A DNA stretch of 64,000 nt from Bacteroidales bacterium (GTDB lineage: Bacteria; Bacteroidota; Bacteroidia; Bacteroidales; NBLH01), in assembly GCA_016937695.1 (NCBI GenBank), contig JAFGWC010000046.1:62001-126000 (forward strand), read 5' to 3'. The stretch's first letter is position 1; every line of letters begins with the position of its first letter. Of this stretch, positions 51,996-60,780 are shown in pieces. The notes below the pieces were generated by a model. The model was not told the DNA's origin, did no database searches, and worked only from the letters and a program-made list of their open reading frames with translations. The position numbers and the translations under genes were made by a program.

Positions 51996-53270
51996 ATGAA
52001 GAAAGATCTATTAATTTCAATTACTTTTTCAATTTTTTTATTACCTTTTATCGACTCTTTTATACATAATCCAGTAAAAAATGATTTTATAAATGAAATA
52101 AAACAAGAAAGTAAAAAAGAATATGGAATTGAAATAAACAAATTTATTATTGATGAAGGAAGAATTAAACCAAATTCAAGTTTATCTAGTTTATTAGGCA
52201 ATTTAAATATTACTAAAATTAATATTCAAGAAATAATTGAAAAAGCATCTGAAGTATTTGATTTAAAGAAGATTAGAACAGGAAATAAATATAAGGTTTT
52301 TTATTCTCAAGATAGCTTAAATGATATTAAATATCTGGTTTATGAACAATCATTTACAGATTATGTATTATTTGATTTTACTGATTCTATTGAAATATTC
52401 CAAAAGCAAAAAAAAGTTATTATTGAAAAAAAATCGATAGTAGGAATTATTGAATCGTCTTTATGGAATTCGATAATTGAATCAGGAGGAAATCCTATTT
52501 TAGCTATGGAACTTTCTGATATATATGCTTGGACAATAGACTTTTTTGGACTTCAAAAACAAGATAAGTTTAAAATATTTTATGATGAAGAATTTGTTGA
52601 TGGAAAAAGCATTGGAATTGGTAAAATTAATGCTGCTTGGTTTGAACATGCTGATAATGAGTATTATGCAATTCCATTTTATCAAGATAGCACATTAAGT
52701 TTTTTTGACTTAGAAGGAAATAGCTTAAAAAAAGCATTTTTAAAAGCGCCTTTAAAATATAGTCGAATTAGTTCGGGATTTTCAAACAGCCGACTGCACC
52801 CGATATTAAAAATATATAGAGCTCACCATGGAGTAGATTATTCTGCCCCAATTGGTACGCCTGTTTCTTCTATAGGAGATGGGGTGGTAATAAAAGCAAA
52901 TTTCAGCGGAGGCGCAGGTAACTACGTGAAAATCAAACATAACAGTATTTATACAACAGGTTATATGCACCTTTCAAAATACGGGAAAGGAATTTCTATT
53001 GGCAAGCATGTTAAACAAGGCGATATTATCGGTTATGTTGGTAGTACAGGATTATCAACTGGCGCACATCTCGATTTTAGAGTCTGGAAAAATGGACAAA
53101 ATGTTAATCCATTAAAATTAGAAGCTCCACCATCTGAGCCTGTTAAAGAAGAGAATAAAGAGGCTTTTAATAAAATGAAAACAGAATGGTTTAATAAATT
53201 TAATAATTTGAAATTATTTGATACAAATAATAAAATGCTTATATCTGAAAATTTAAAGAATGGAAAATGA
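51996..53270 (+). CDS. M23 family metallopeptidase, MepM/ShyA-like
   Basis: 424 aa. An N-terminal hydrophobic segment (about 7-22) is followed by a LysM/OapA-like regulatory region (about 55-230) and the M23 domain: ISSGFSNSRLHPILKIYRAH leads to zinc ligands in HHGVDYSAP near 288, then YMHLSKYGKG near 327 and TGAHLDFRVWKNG near 361. The final motif is HLDF rather than HLHF, a known variant in this subgroup. Probably a periplasmic cross-link hydrolase for cell-wall growth. It overlaps the next gene by 11 bp. Confidence 0.92.
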   Translation: MKKDLLISITFSIFLLPFIDSFIHNPVKNDFINEIKQESKKEYGIEINKFIIDEGRIKPNSSLSSLLGNLNITKINIQEIIEKASEVFDLKKIRTGNKYKVFYSQDSLNDIKYLVYEQSFTDYVLFDFTDSIEIFQKQKKVIIEKKSIVGIIESSLWNSIIESGGNPILAMELSDIYAWTIDFFGLQKQDKFKIFYDEEFVDGKSIGIGKINAAWFEHADNEYYAIPFYQDSTLSFFDLEGNSLKKAFLKAPLKYSRISSGFSNSRLHPILKIYRAHHGVDYSAPIGTPVSSIGDGVVIKANFSGGAGNYVKIKHNSIYTTGYMHLSKYGKGISIGKHVKQGDIIGYVGSTGLSTGAHLDFRVWKNGQNVNPLKLEAPPSEPVKEENKEAFNKMKTEWFNKFNNLKLFDTNNKMLISENLKNGK

Positions 53271-54393
53271 AAAAAAAGTAGGTTTTGTTTTTTTTGAACA
53301 AATTCAGCACATACATCATTTTTTAGGTGTTGCGTATGAATTATCGAAATTTCCCAATGTTGTTGTTGATATTTTAACATATAAAAATGAACACTTTTAT
53401 TTAAAATCGCTTTTAAAGCTTATAAATGCAAATAGAATTAATTTAATCCAACTAAATACTCGAGTAGATAGAAGAATTATTGAAAAAATAAAAAAGAGAA
53501 TAATCCCAAGTGCTTTATTTTTACATAAAAAGAATAAAAGAAGGCTATTAGAATATGATGCATTAGTATTTACGGATTATAACGCGGATTATTTAATGAA
53601 AAAACGAGCACATAGAAAAAGGCCAAAATTTATTCATCGATTTCATGGCTCAGGAGGTCATAGAGGACATTCTTTACAAGAAAAAGCTAATATGTTTGAT
53701 CTTTTACTTATTAGTGGTCAAAAATTTTATGGCAGATTAAAAGAGAATAATTTTTTAAAAAACAACCAAGGTAAAATAGTTGGATTAGCAAAATTTGATA
53801 TAACTGGAATCGAATCAAAAGATAAGCAGCTTTTTAATAATAAAAACACCACTTTTATATACAATCCTCATTTTAGTAAAGATGAAACTTCTTGGTATAT
53901 AGATGGCCAGAAAGTATTAGAGTTTTTTTATAATCATGAAGAATATAATTTAATCTTTGCGCCTCACATCAATCTTTTTACAGTAAAAAGAACAAAAAAT
54001 ACTTTAGATATAAATGAAAAATACCATAATACAGATAATATCATTATAGACACTGATAGTGTAAATCTTGTGAATATGACATATACATTAAACGCTGATG
54101 CTTATATTGGAGATGTTTCAGGTCAGCTTAATGAATTTTTAATAAAACCTAGACCATGCATTTTTATTAATAGCCACCAAGTTGATTGGAAGAATAATGA
54201 GAATTATAACCAGTGGAGAGCTGGTCAAGTAATTGAAAATACTAATAATTTTGAGGAAGTTCTAAAAAAAGCATTTGAACTACAACCTGAATTTGAGGAT
54301 ATTCAAAAAGAAATATTTGCGGATAATTATTACATACAGGAAGATAAAACAGCATCATTAAGATCAGCTGAAGCTATAATTGAGCTTTTGTAA
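53260..54393 (+). CDS. CDP-glycerol glycerophosphotransferase-like protein
   Basis: 377 aa, GT-B-like. The C-terminal half has IYNPHFSKDETSWYIDG near 202, LIFAPHINLF near 230 and the signature NADAYIGDVSGQLNEFLIKP near 288, as in TagB/TagF and related enzymes that move glycerol- or ribitol-phosphate. The N-terminal half contains the RFHGSGGHRGH motif near 130. No membrane segment. In a Gram-negative this may decorate a surface glycan rather than teichoic acid. Its start lies within the M23 gene (11-bp overlap), so translation is coupled. Confidence 0.8.
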   Translation: MENEKKVGFVFFEQIQHIHHFLGVAYELSKFPNVVVDILTYKNEHFYLKSLLKLINANRINLIQLNTRVDRRIIEKIKKRIIPSALFLHKKNKRRLLEYDALVFTDYNADYLMKKRAHRKRPKFIHRFHGSGGHRGHSLQEKANMFDLLLISGQKFYGRLKENNFLKNNQGKIVGLAKFDITGIESKDKQLFNNKNTTFIYNPHFSKDETSWYIDGQKVLEFFYNHEEYNLIFAPHINLFTVKRTKNTLDINEKYHNTDNIIIDTDSVNLVNMTYTLNADAYIGDVSGQLNEFLIKPRPCIFINSHQVDWKNNENYNQWRAGQVIENTNNFEEVLKKAFELQPEFEDIQKEIFADNYYIQEDKTASLRSAEAIIELL

Positions 54394-54446
54394 AGTGATT
54401 AAATATAAAGTTTAAATATTTGAAAAGTGAAAAATAAAATTTAATT

Positions 54447-55817
54447 ATGAGCAAGTTTAAAAATTATATTGAAAGTAATAAAGAAAGATTTTTAGAAGAA
54501 TTATTCGATTTAATAAGAATACCTTCAATTAGTTCGGAAAAAGAACATAAAAAAGATATGTACAAAGCAGCCGAATATTGGAAAAAATCAATTTTGGAAG
54601 CTGGAGCTGATAGGGCAGAAGTTATGGAAACAGATGGTAATCCGGTTTGTTATGGCGAAAAATTGATTGACCCAAAACTACCAACTGTTCTTGTATACGG
54701 ACATATGGATGTCATGCCAGTTGACCCAATAGAGCTTTGGAAATCAAAACCATTTGAACCTGAAATTAGAGACGGAAAAATTTATGCTCGTGGTGCCGAT
54801 GATGATAAAGGCCAATCATTTATGCATGCTAAAGCTTTTGAAACAATGATTCAAACAAATAGCCTAACTTGTAATGTTAAATTTATGATTGAAGGCGAGG
54901 AAGAAATAGGCTCGCCAAATTTAGGCAAATTCTGTGACCAAAATAAAGAACTCTTAAAAGCTGATATTATACTTGTTTCTGATACCGGAATTATTGCAAA
55001 AGATATTCCTTCAATTACAACCGGATTAAGAGGTTTAAGCTTTATGGAAATTGAAGTAACTGGTCCAAATAAAGATTTGCATTCAGGAATTTTTGGAGGA
55101 GCAGTTGCCAATCCGGCAAATGTTTTATCAAAAATAATAGCTTCTTTAACTGATGAAAATGGAAAAATTACAATTCCGAGATTTTATGATGATGTAGTTG
55201 AAATCAGTAAAGAAGAAAGAGCAGAAATGGCAAAAGCACCTTTTAATATTGATGAATACAAAAAATCTCTTTATATACAGGAAGTTGATGGTGAAAAAGG
55301 TTTTTCTACAAACGAAAGAACCGGTATCAGACCATCTCTTGATGTTAATGGCATTTGGTCTGGATATACAGGTGAAGGAGCTAAAACTGTTTTGCCTTCA
55401 AAAGCTCATGCAAAAGTTTCTATGAGATTAGTCCCAAATCAGGACAATAAAAAAATAAGTGAGCTTTTTGAAAAGCATATTTTAAATATTGCACCAAAAA
55501 CTGTAAACGTAACGGTAAAAGCTCTGCATGGCGGACAAGGATATGTTTCTCCAATTGATATGCCTGCATACAAAGCTACAGAAATGGCTTACGAACAAGT
55601 TTACGGTAAAAAACCAATTCCTGTTAGAAGCGGAGGAAGTATTCCTATTATTTCTACTTTTGAACAAGTTTTAGGTGTAAAATCAATTTTAATGGGTTTT
55701 GGACTTGAAGAAGATGCTATTCATTCGCCGAATGAGAGTTATCCTTTAGAAAATTTTTATAAAGGAATTGAAACAATAATAGCATTTTATCAACATTTCC
55801 CTAACGTTTTTAAATAA
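54447..55817 (+). CDS. M20 family dipeptidase
   Basis: 456 aa. Metal ligands are all visible: H and D in VYGHMDVMPVD near 89, D in GADDDKGQS near 121, E-E in EGEEEIGSPN near 154, D in VSDTGII near 183 and the last H in DAIHSPNESY near 434. The dimerisation (lid) domain lies between about 195 and 355. Cleaves dipeptides or N-terminal residues in the cytoplasm. Starts 54 nt after the glycerophosphotransferase-like gene and ends before a terminator. Confidence 0.95.
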   Translation: MSKFKNYIESNKERFLEELFDLIRIPSISSEKEHKKDMYKAAEYWKKSILEAGADRAEVMETDGNPVCYGEKLIDPKLPTVLVYGHMDVMPVDPIELWKSKPFEPEIRDGKIYARGADDDKGQSFMHAKAFETMIQTNSLTCNVKFMIEGEEEIGSPNLGKFCDQNKELLKADIILVSDTGIIAKDIPSITTGLRGLSFMEIEVTGPNKDLHSGIFGGAVANPANVLSKIIASLTDENGKITIPRFYDDVVEISKEERAEMAKAPFNIDEYKKSLYIQEVDGEKGFSTNERTGIRPSLDVNGIWSGYTGEGAKTVLPSKAHAKVSMRLVPNQDNKKISELFEKHILNIAPKTVNVTVKALHGGQGYVSPIDMPAYKATEMAYEQVYGKKPIPVRSGGSIPIISTFEQVLGVKSILMGFGLEEDAIHSPNESYPLENFYKGIETIIAFYQHFPNVFK

Positions 55818-55871
55818 AAAACACTTTATATTATTTCTTTTGATAATTAAAGATATGTTTTATTAATTTTT

Positions 55872-55901
55872 AACCCTAATTTTGTGTTAGGGGTTTTTTA
55901 T
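55872..55901 (+). terminator. terminator after the M20 gene
   Basis: AACCCTAA/TTAGGGGTT stem (one bulged G) followed by a T run, 55 bp past the M20 stop. Confidence 0.75.
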
Positions 55902-55918
55902 ATTTTAAATAGCAAAAA

Positions 55919-56605
55919 ATGAAAACTTTATCTAAAAATCAAATTGTGATTAAAATTTATTTGATATTAATATTTTTATTTTTTAGTGTTTCTCTTTTTT
56001 CGCAAAAAGATAATGTTCCGATTAACTATTACCAAATAAAGACAGATGTATATTATTTAAATTCTCAGTATTACTATCCTAAACTATTTGTTAAGTATGA
56101 AAATAACGATACTACTTTAACTATACAAGATTATAGGCATTTATATTACGGATATATTTTTCAAGCAAATTATTCACCTAATCCAGGTTCTGTTTATCAG
56201 CAAAATCTTCTTGTTTATTTAAAAAAGGCTAAATTATCCGAATCAGATTTGAAACAAATGATTAAATATTCAAATTTAATATTAAAAGAACTTCCTTTTG
56301 ATTTAAAAACATTACATATTTTAGCATACTGCTATAATGAATTAGGAGATTTAGAAAATAACCATTTGATTGATTATAAGAGAATTATGATTATTGAAGC
56401 TATTTTTTCATCAGGTGATGGATTAAGTGAAAAAACTGCATGGCATGTGATATCAAATGCTCATGAATATGATATTATTAACGAGCTTGGTTATAGATAT
56501 GGAGGACAGCAAACTATTGGATTATGCGATTATGTTCTGGTTGCTCAAAACTCTGATAAGATTGAAGGATTTTATTTTAGAATGAGTAACTTTATCGGAG
56601 ATTAA
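55919..56605 (+). CDS. DUF4919 exported protein
   Basis: 228 aa. A signal peptide (about 10-30, LFSQKD) precedes a helical domain of the DUF4919 type: the DYRHLYYGYIFQANYSP motif near 72, then LPFDLKTLHILAYCYNELGD near 125 and a C-terminal GGQQTIGLCDYVLV. Function of the family is unknown. Its stop overlaps the convergent IPExxxVDY gene end by 4 bp. Confidence 0.85.
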   Translation: MKTLSKNQIVIKIYLILIFLFFSVSLFSQKDNVPINYYQIKTDVYYLNSQYYYPKLFVKYENNDTTLTIQDYRHLYYGYIFQANYSPNPGSVYQQNLLVYLKKAKLSESDLKQMIKYSNLILKELPFDLKTLHILAYCYNELGDLENNHLIDYKRIMIIEAIFSSGDGLSEKTAWHVISNAHEYDIINELGYRYGGQQTIGLCDYVLVAQNSDKIEGFYFRMSNFIGD

Positions 56606-57018
56606 AAAACTTCTAAATCTTTTAATTTTAAATTATCAGTATTAATTTCTAAAACGGTTATTATATTTTCAATTTTCTTTAAATCATTTAATAATTTATT
56701 AATCTGATATTCAGATATATAAGGTTCTATTTTCAAAAAAAAGTCTATGTTTTTCAAGCTTTTTAATAAAACTCCATCCTCTGTCTTATTTGAAATTAAA
56801 TTATATATAACTTCATCATCATCTTCGAAAACATAGCAAGAGAAATAAAGTTTTTTATTGTTTTTTCTATTTTCAAAAATTATATCATCTGATTGAGTAA
56901 ATTTAAAGGAAATATTTGAATTGATAAGCCAACTAAGTTTGTAACTACTTAAATTAGAGTTAATTCCAATTAATTGAAATTGTCGGTTAATTGATAATTT
57001 TATAATTTTTTTCTTCAA
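56602..57018 (-). CDS. IPExxxVDY-type family protein
   Basis: 138 aa starting at TTG 57018; no in-frame ATG lies nearby. Small alpha/beta protein with SYKLSWLINSNISFKFTQSD near 25 and LLKSLKNIDFFLKIEPYIS near 84, the latter a degenerate form of the family's IPExxxVDY signature. Function unknown. It is downstream of rnc on the same strand, an order common in Bacteroidota. Confidence is limited because the signature is not exact. Confidence 0.65.
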   Translation of the reverse strand: MKKKIIKLSINRQFQLIGINSNLSSYKLSWLINSNISFKFTQSDDIIFENRKNNKKLYFSCYVFEDDDEVIYNLISNKTEDGVLLKSLKNIDFFLKIEPYISEYQINKLLNDLKKIENIITVLEINTDNLKLKDLEVF

Positions 57019-57099
57019 GATATTTTTTGTTACTCCAACTCAAAATTAATAATTTAATTTATTAAATCAAATTAACTAAACTTAAAGTAAAGTTTCTTT

Positions 57100-57810
57100 T
57101 TAACTTAGTAATTTAAGAGCTTTTTGAGCAGCTTTTTGTTCTGCTTCTTTCTTTGAAGGGCCTTTGGCTGTACTTATAATTTCTTCATCAACAATAATTT
57201 CTGCTATAAATTGTTTGTAGTGTTCAGGGTCTTCGAACGAACCAAATTTTAACTCTCTTTTGAATTTTTGTGCCCATTCTATAAGCTGACTTTTATAGTT
57301 GAGATTTACTTTTTCAAGTGATTCGAGATCAATATGTTTTTTAATTATATTATTTATTACGAAATTATAGGTTGTTTTATATCCTTTATCAAGATAAATG
57401 GCGCCAATAAAAGCTTCAAATGCATCTTCAAAAACACGTGTTTTCCCTTTTGGACTAACATTATTCAAAATAATAAAGCTATCAAGATGTATTAATGTTG
57501 CAAGTTCTTGTAGTTTATCTCCATTTACAATTTTTGAACGCATTTCGGTTAAAAAACCTTCTTTTTCGAATGGATATTTTTCATATAAATAATCGCTGAT
57601 AATAGCGTCTAGAATTGAATCACCTAAAAATTCAAGTCTTTCGTTATTAACTTTTTCGCCATTTATACTAAAGGAAGCCGATTTATGAGTGAATGCTATA
57701 CTATATAAGGATAGTTTTGTCGGATAAAAACCTAAAACTCTCCTTAAAGAAGTTATAATACTTCTATTTCGTACAAATAATATTTTAAATGCCGGAAATA
57801 ACCGAAGCAC
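57100..57810 (-). CDS. rnc: ribonuclease III
   Basis: 236 aa, from a GTG codon 4 nt after the fabF stop. The catalytic signature is NERLEFLGDSILDAIISDYL near 56; the second acidic pair is in FEDAFEAFIGAIYLDKG near 128. The C-terminal double-stranded RNA-binding domain (about 165-236) has NYKSQLIEWAQKFK and STAKGPSKKEAEQKAAQKAL. Processes rRNA precursors and structured mRNA. The acpP-fabF-rnc order is widespread in bacteria. Confidence 0.96.
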   Translation of the reverse strand: MLRLFPAFKILFVRNRSIITSLRRVLGFYPTKLSLYSIAFTHKSASFSINGEKVNNERLEFLGDSILDAIISDYLYEKYPFEKEGFLTEMRSKIVNGDKLQELATLIHLDSFIILNNVSPKGKTRVFEDAFEAFIGAIYLDKGYKTTYNFVINNIIKKHIDLESLEKVNLNYKSQLIEWAQKFKRELKFGSFEDPEHYKQFIAEIIVDEEIISTAKGPSKKEAEQKAAQKALKLLS

Positions 57811-57813
57811 AAA

Positions 57814-59067
57814 TTAATTATTAAGTTTTCTAAATATAACAGAAGCATTATGTCCGCCAAAACCAAAAGTATTACTTAAGGCTACTTTAATATCGAGTTT
57901 TTTAGCTTTATTAAAAGTAAAATCTAATTTAGAATCAACTAGTGGGTCTAAATTAAAATGGTTGATTGTGGGAGGAATAATGCCATTTACTATAGCTAAA
58001 ATTGCGGCAATAGATTCTGCTGCTCCAGCTGCACCTAACATATGGCCGGTCATTGATTTTGTTGAGCTTATACTTAATTTATATGCATGCTCACCAAAAA
58101 CTTTTTTAATAGCTATTGGTTCAGAAATATCGCCTAAAGGAGTTGAAGTTCCATGAACGTTTATATAATCAATATCTTCAGGTTTGATTTCTGCATCTTC
58201 AATTGCATTTCTCATAACAAGCTGAGCACCTTCACCTTCTGGATGTGGTGCCGTTAAATGGTATGCATCAGCAGATAAACCTGCGCCGATTAACTCGGCA
58301 TATATTTTTGCTCCACGCTTTTTTGCGTGTTCATATTCTTCAAGTATTAATGCACCACCACCATCTGCCATTACAAATCCGTCTCTATCAACATCAAAAG
58401 GTCTTGATGCTGTTTTTGGATCGTCATTTCTTGTAGAAATGGCTCGCATTGCATTAAATCCTGCAACACCTGCTTCGTTTACAGAGGCTTCTGAACCTCC
58501 TGTTACAAAAATATCTGCTTTTCCTAATCTAATATATGTATAAGCATCAATTATTGCATTAGTAGATGAAGCACATGCAGAAACTGTTGTAAAATTCGGA
58601 CCTCTAAATCCGTATTTCATTGATATGTGGCCAGCAGCAATATCAGAAATCATTTTTGGAATAAAAAATGGATTAAATCTAGGTATTTCACCATTTTTCA
58701 CATATTCTTTAACTTCTTGGGTTAAAGTATCAATACCGCCAATTCCTGAACCCCAAATCACACCAGCTTTATTAAGGTCTATTTTTGAAATGTCAATATT
58801 TGAGTCTTTTAGTGCTTCTTCGGCAACTATTAATGCAAATTGAGCATAAAGATCAAGTTTTCTTGCTTCTTTTCTATCAAAATAGTTATCAGAATTATAG
58901 TCTTTAATTTCACATGCAAACTTTGTTTTAAAGTTTGTAGCATCAAAGCGCGTAATAGGTCCGGCACCACTTATGCCCCGCTCAAGACCATCCCAATATT
59001 CTGTAATATTTTTACCAATTGGTGTAAGTGCTCCTAATCCGGTAACAACGACACGTTTCAATTCCAT
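57814..59067 (-). CDS. fabF: beta-ketoacyl-ACP synthase II
   Basis: 417 aa. Nucleophile cysteine in TVSACASSTNAIIDAY near 164; catalytic histidines in YINVHGTSTPLGD near 302 and STKSMTGHMLGAAGA near 340. N-terminal VVTGLGALTPIGKN is standard. It elongates acyl-ACP with malonyl-ACP. It lies 82 nt after acpP with a terminator-like hairpin between them and directly before rnc. Confidence 0.98.
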   Translation of the reverse strand: MELKRVVVTGLGALTPIGKNITEYWDGLERGISGAGPITRFDATNFKTKFACEIKDYNSDNYFDRKEARKLDLYAQFALIVAEEALKDSNIDISKIDLNKAGVIWGSGIGGIDTLTQEVKEYVKNGEIPRFNPFFIPKMISDIAAGHISMKYGFRGPNFTTVSACASSTNAIIDAYTYIRLGKADIFVTGGSEASVNEAGVAGFNAMRAISTRNDDPKTASRPFDVDRDGFVMADGGGALILEEYEHAKKRGAKIYAELIGAGLSADAYHLTAPHPEGEGAQLVMRNAIEDAEIKPEDIDYINVHGTSTPLGDISEPIAIKKVFGEHAYKLSISSTKSMTGHMLGAAGAAESIAAILAIVNGIIPPTINHFNLDPLVDSKLDFTFNKAKKLDIKVALSNTFGFGGHNASVIFRKLNN

Positions 59068-59092
59068 ATAACTACAATTTTAGTTTTGCAGA

Positions 59093-59130
59093 AAAAAATA
59101 AAAAAAGGGAGCAAGCAAAACTGCTGCTCC
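59093..59130 (-). terminator. terminator-like hairpin between acpP and fabF
   Basis: GGAGCA/TGCTCC outer stem (59108-59113 with 59125-59130) plus two inner pairs; the A run at 59095-59106 gives a U tract on the minus strand. Probably attenuates readthrough so that acpP is made in excess of fabF. Confidence 0.65.
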
Positions 59131-59149
59131 TGTGTTTTAAAAAAACGAT

Positions 59150-59386
59150 TTACTTAACGTTAGTTTCAATATACTTTATAGCGTCTCCAACTGTTGCAAT
59201 AGTTTCTGCTTGATCATCAGGAATTGCTATGTTAAATTCTTTTTCAAATTCCATAATCAATTCTACAGTGTCAAGAGAGTCTGCACCTAAATCATTAGTG
59301 AAGCTTGCTTGTTCTGTTACTTCGTTTTCGTCAACGCCAAGCTTATCTACAATAATCGCTTTTACTCTTGATGCAATGTCTGACAT
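59150..59386 (-). CDS. acpP: acyl carrier protein
   Basis: 78 aa, acidic. The phosphopantetheine serine is in [20 protein letters not shown] near residue 37, followed by IPDDQAETI. It carries acyl chains for fatty-acid and lipid A synthesis. First of the acpP-fabF-rnc group on this strand. The start is well defined ([18 protein letters not shown]). No exact TAnnTTTG box was found upstream. Confidence 0.98.
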   Translation of the reverse strand: MSDIASRVKAIIVDKLGVDENEVTEQASFTNDLGADSLDTVELIMEFEKEFNIAIPDDQAETIATVGDAIKYIETNVK

Positions 59387-59579
59387 AATCTTCTAAATTT
59401 AGTTAATAAAATAAATGATAATTTGTGTTTCGATTTGCAAAGAAAAATAAATTAGCTGAAAAAAAAAATTAAAAAAAGATTAAATGTGTTTTTTTCATCA
59501 AATTTTTTCTTTTTCAAACTTTAATCTAATTTCGGAATTTATTTAATTTAGTAGGTTTTTAACAATAAAATTCAAAAAA

Positions 59580-60146
59580 ATGCCGAAAATTGCAATTTTT
59601 GCTTCAGGAAATGGCTCAAATGCCGAAAATATTATTCAATACTTTAAGTATAAAAAAAATATTATTATTGATATTATTTTGACCAATAGAAAAGATGCTT
59701 TTGTTATTGAAAGAGCTAAAAAGTACAGTATTGATGTCAAAATTTTCGATAAAAATGAGTTTTATGATAGTGATGATATAATAAATCTTTTAATAAAACG
59801 AAAAATCAGTAATATTGTTCTTGCAGGATTTTTATGGTTAATACCGAATAATTTAATTATGGCTTTTCCTGATAGAATTTTGAATATACATCCTGCTCTT
59901 TTGCCTAAATATGGCGGAAAAGGAATGTATGGAATGAATGTACACAAAGCTGTTATCGAAAATAAAGAAAAAGAAAGTGGAATTAGCATTCATTTAGTGA
60001 ATGAAAAATATGATGAGGGGAAAATTATTTTTCAGGCAAAATGTAAAATTAATGAAAATGATAGCTCAGAATCATTAGCCGAAAAAGTGCATAAGCTTGA
60101 ATATGAGTATTTTCCAAAGGTAATTGATGATTGGCTTGGGAAGTAG
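59580..60146 (+). CDS. purN: phosphoribosylglycinamide formyltransferase
   Basis: 188 aa. The phosphate loop is FASGNGSNAENIIQYF near the start. The catalytic Asn-His pair is in NIHPALLPKYGGKGMYG near 101 and the Asp is in EKYDEGKIIF near 142. It transfers the formyl group from 10-formyl-THF to GAR in purine synthesis. Monocistronic; divergent from acpP. No clear promoter box was found in the 193-bp gap. Confidence 0.95.
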   Translation: MPKIAIFASGNGSNAENIIQYFKYKKNIIIDIILTNRKDAFVIERAKKYSIDVKIFDKNEFYDSDDIINLLIKRKISNIVLAGFLWLIPNNLIMAFPDRILNIHPALLPKYGGKGMYGMNVHKAVIENKEKESGISIHLVNEKYDEGKIIFQAKCKINENDSSESLAEKVHKLEYEYFPKVIDDWLGK

Positions 60147-60150
60147 AAAT

Positions 60151-60780
60151 TTAGACCTTTCTTAAAATCATTATTCCATCTCTAATTGGAAGAATTACGT
60201 TTTCAACTCTTGGGTCTTCGTGAACGAATTTGTTAAATTCTAAAATGCCTTTTGTGTATAAATCGTTATTTTCAAGTTTTTGAATTACTTTATTTCCCCA
60301 TAAAACATTATCGGCAAGAATAAATCCTCCTTTTTTTACTTTTTCGATAACTACCTTATAATAAGCCAGATAATTACGTTTGTCGGCATCAATAAAAACA
60401 AGATCTATATCGTTTTTTAAGTTTGGAATTATCTTTATAGCATCGCCAATATGAAAATTAATTTTTTCTGCAAATTCTGAGTTTTCAAAAAACGGTCGTG
60501 TAAATCTTTCTAATTCGTCGTTTATTTCGATTGTGTGTAGTTGCCCTTTTTCTGATAATCCTTGTGCAAGACATAATGCTGAGTATCCGGTATATGTTCC
60601 TATTTCAATAATATAATCGGGGTTTATCATTTTGCTTATCATTTCAAGAATTTTTCCTTGAACATGACCTGATAACATTCTGGGCATTAGTATTTTAGCG
60701 TGAGTTTCTCGGTTTAATTTTTGCAAAAGTTCACTTTCTGCTTGTGTATGCGCAGAAATGTATTTTTCAATACTATTCAT
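60151..60780 (-). CDS. class I SAM O-methyltransferase (COMT-like)
   Basis: 209 aa. The family pattern is complete: ISKMINPDYIIEIGTYTGYS (motif I) near 50, IEINDELE near 84, DLVFIDADKRNYLAYYKVVI near 125 with metal-binding DADK, and LADNVLWGNKV near 155. Cation-dependent O-methyltransferases of this type act on catechol-like or other small hydroxylated substrates. Its first bases overlap the end of the M16 gene by 8 bp, so the two are co-translated. Confidence 0.92.
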   Translation of the reverse strand: MNSIEKYISAHTQAESELLQKLNRETHAKILMPRMLSGHVQGKILEMISKMINPDYIIEIGTYTGYSALCLAQGLSEKGQLHTIEINDELERFTRPFFENSEFAEKINFHIGDAIKIIPNLKNDIDLVFIDADKRNYLAYYKVVIEKVKKGGFILADNVLWGNKVIQKLENNDLYTKGILEFNKFVHEDPRVENVILPIRDGIMILRKV

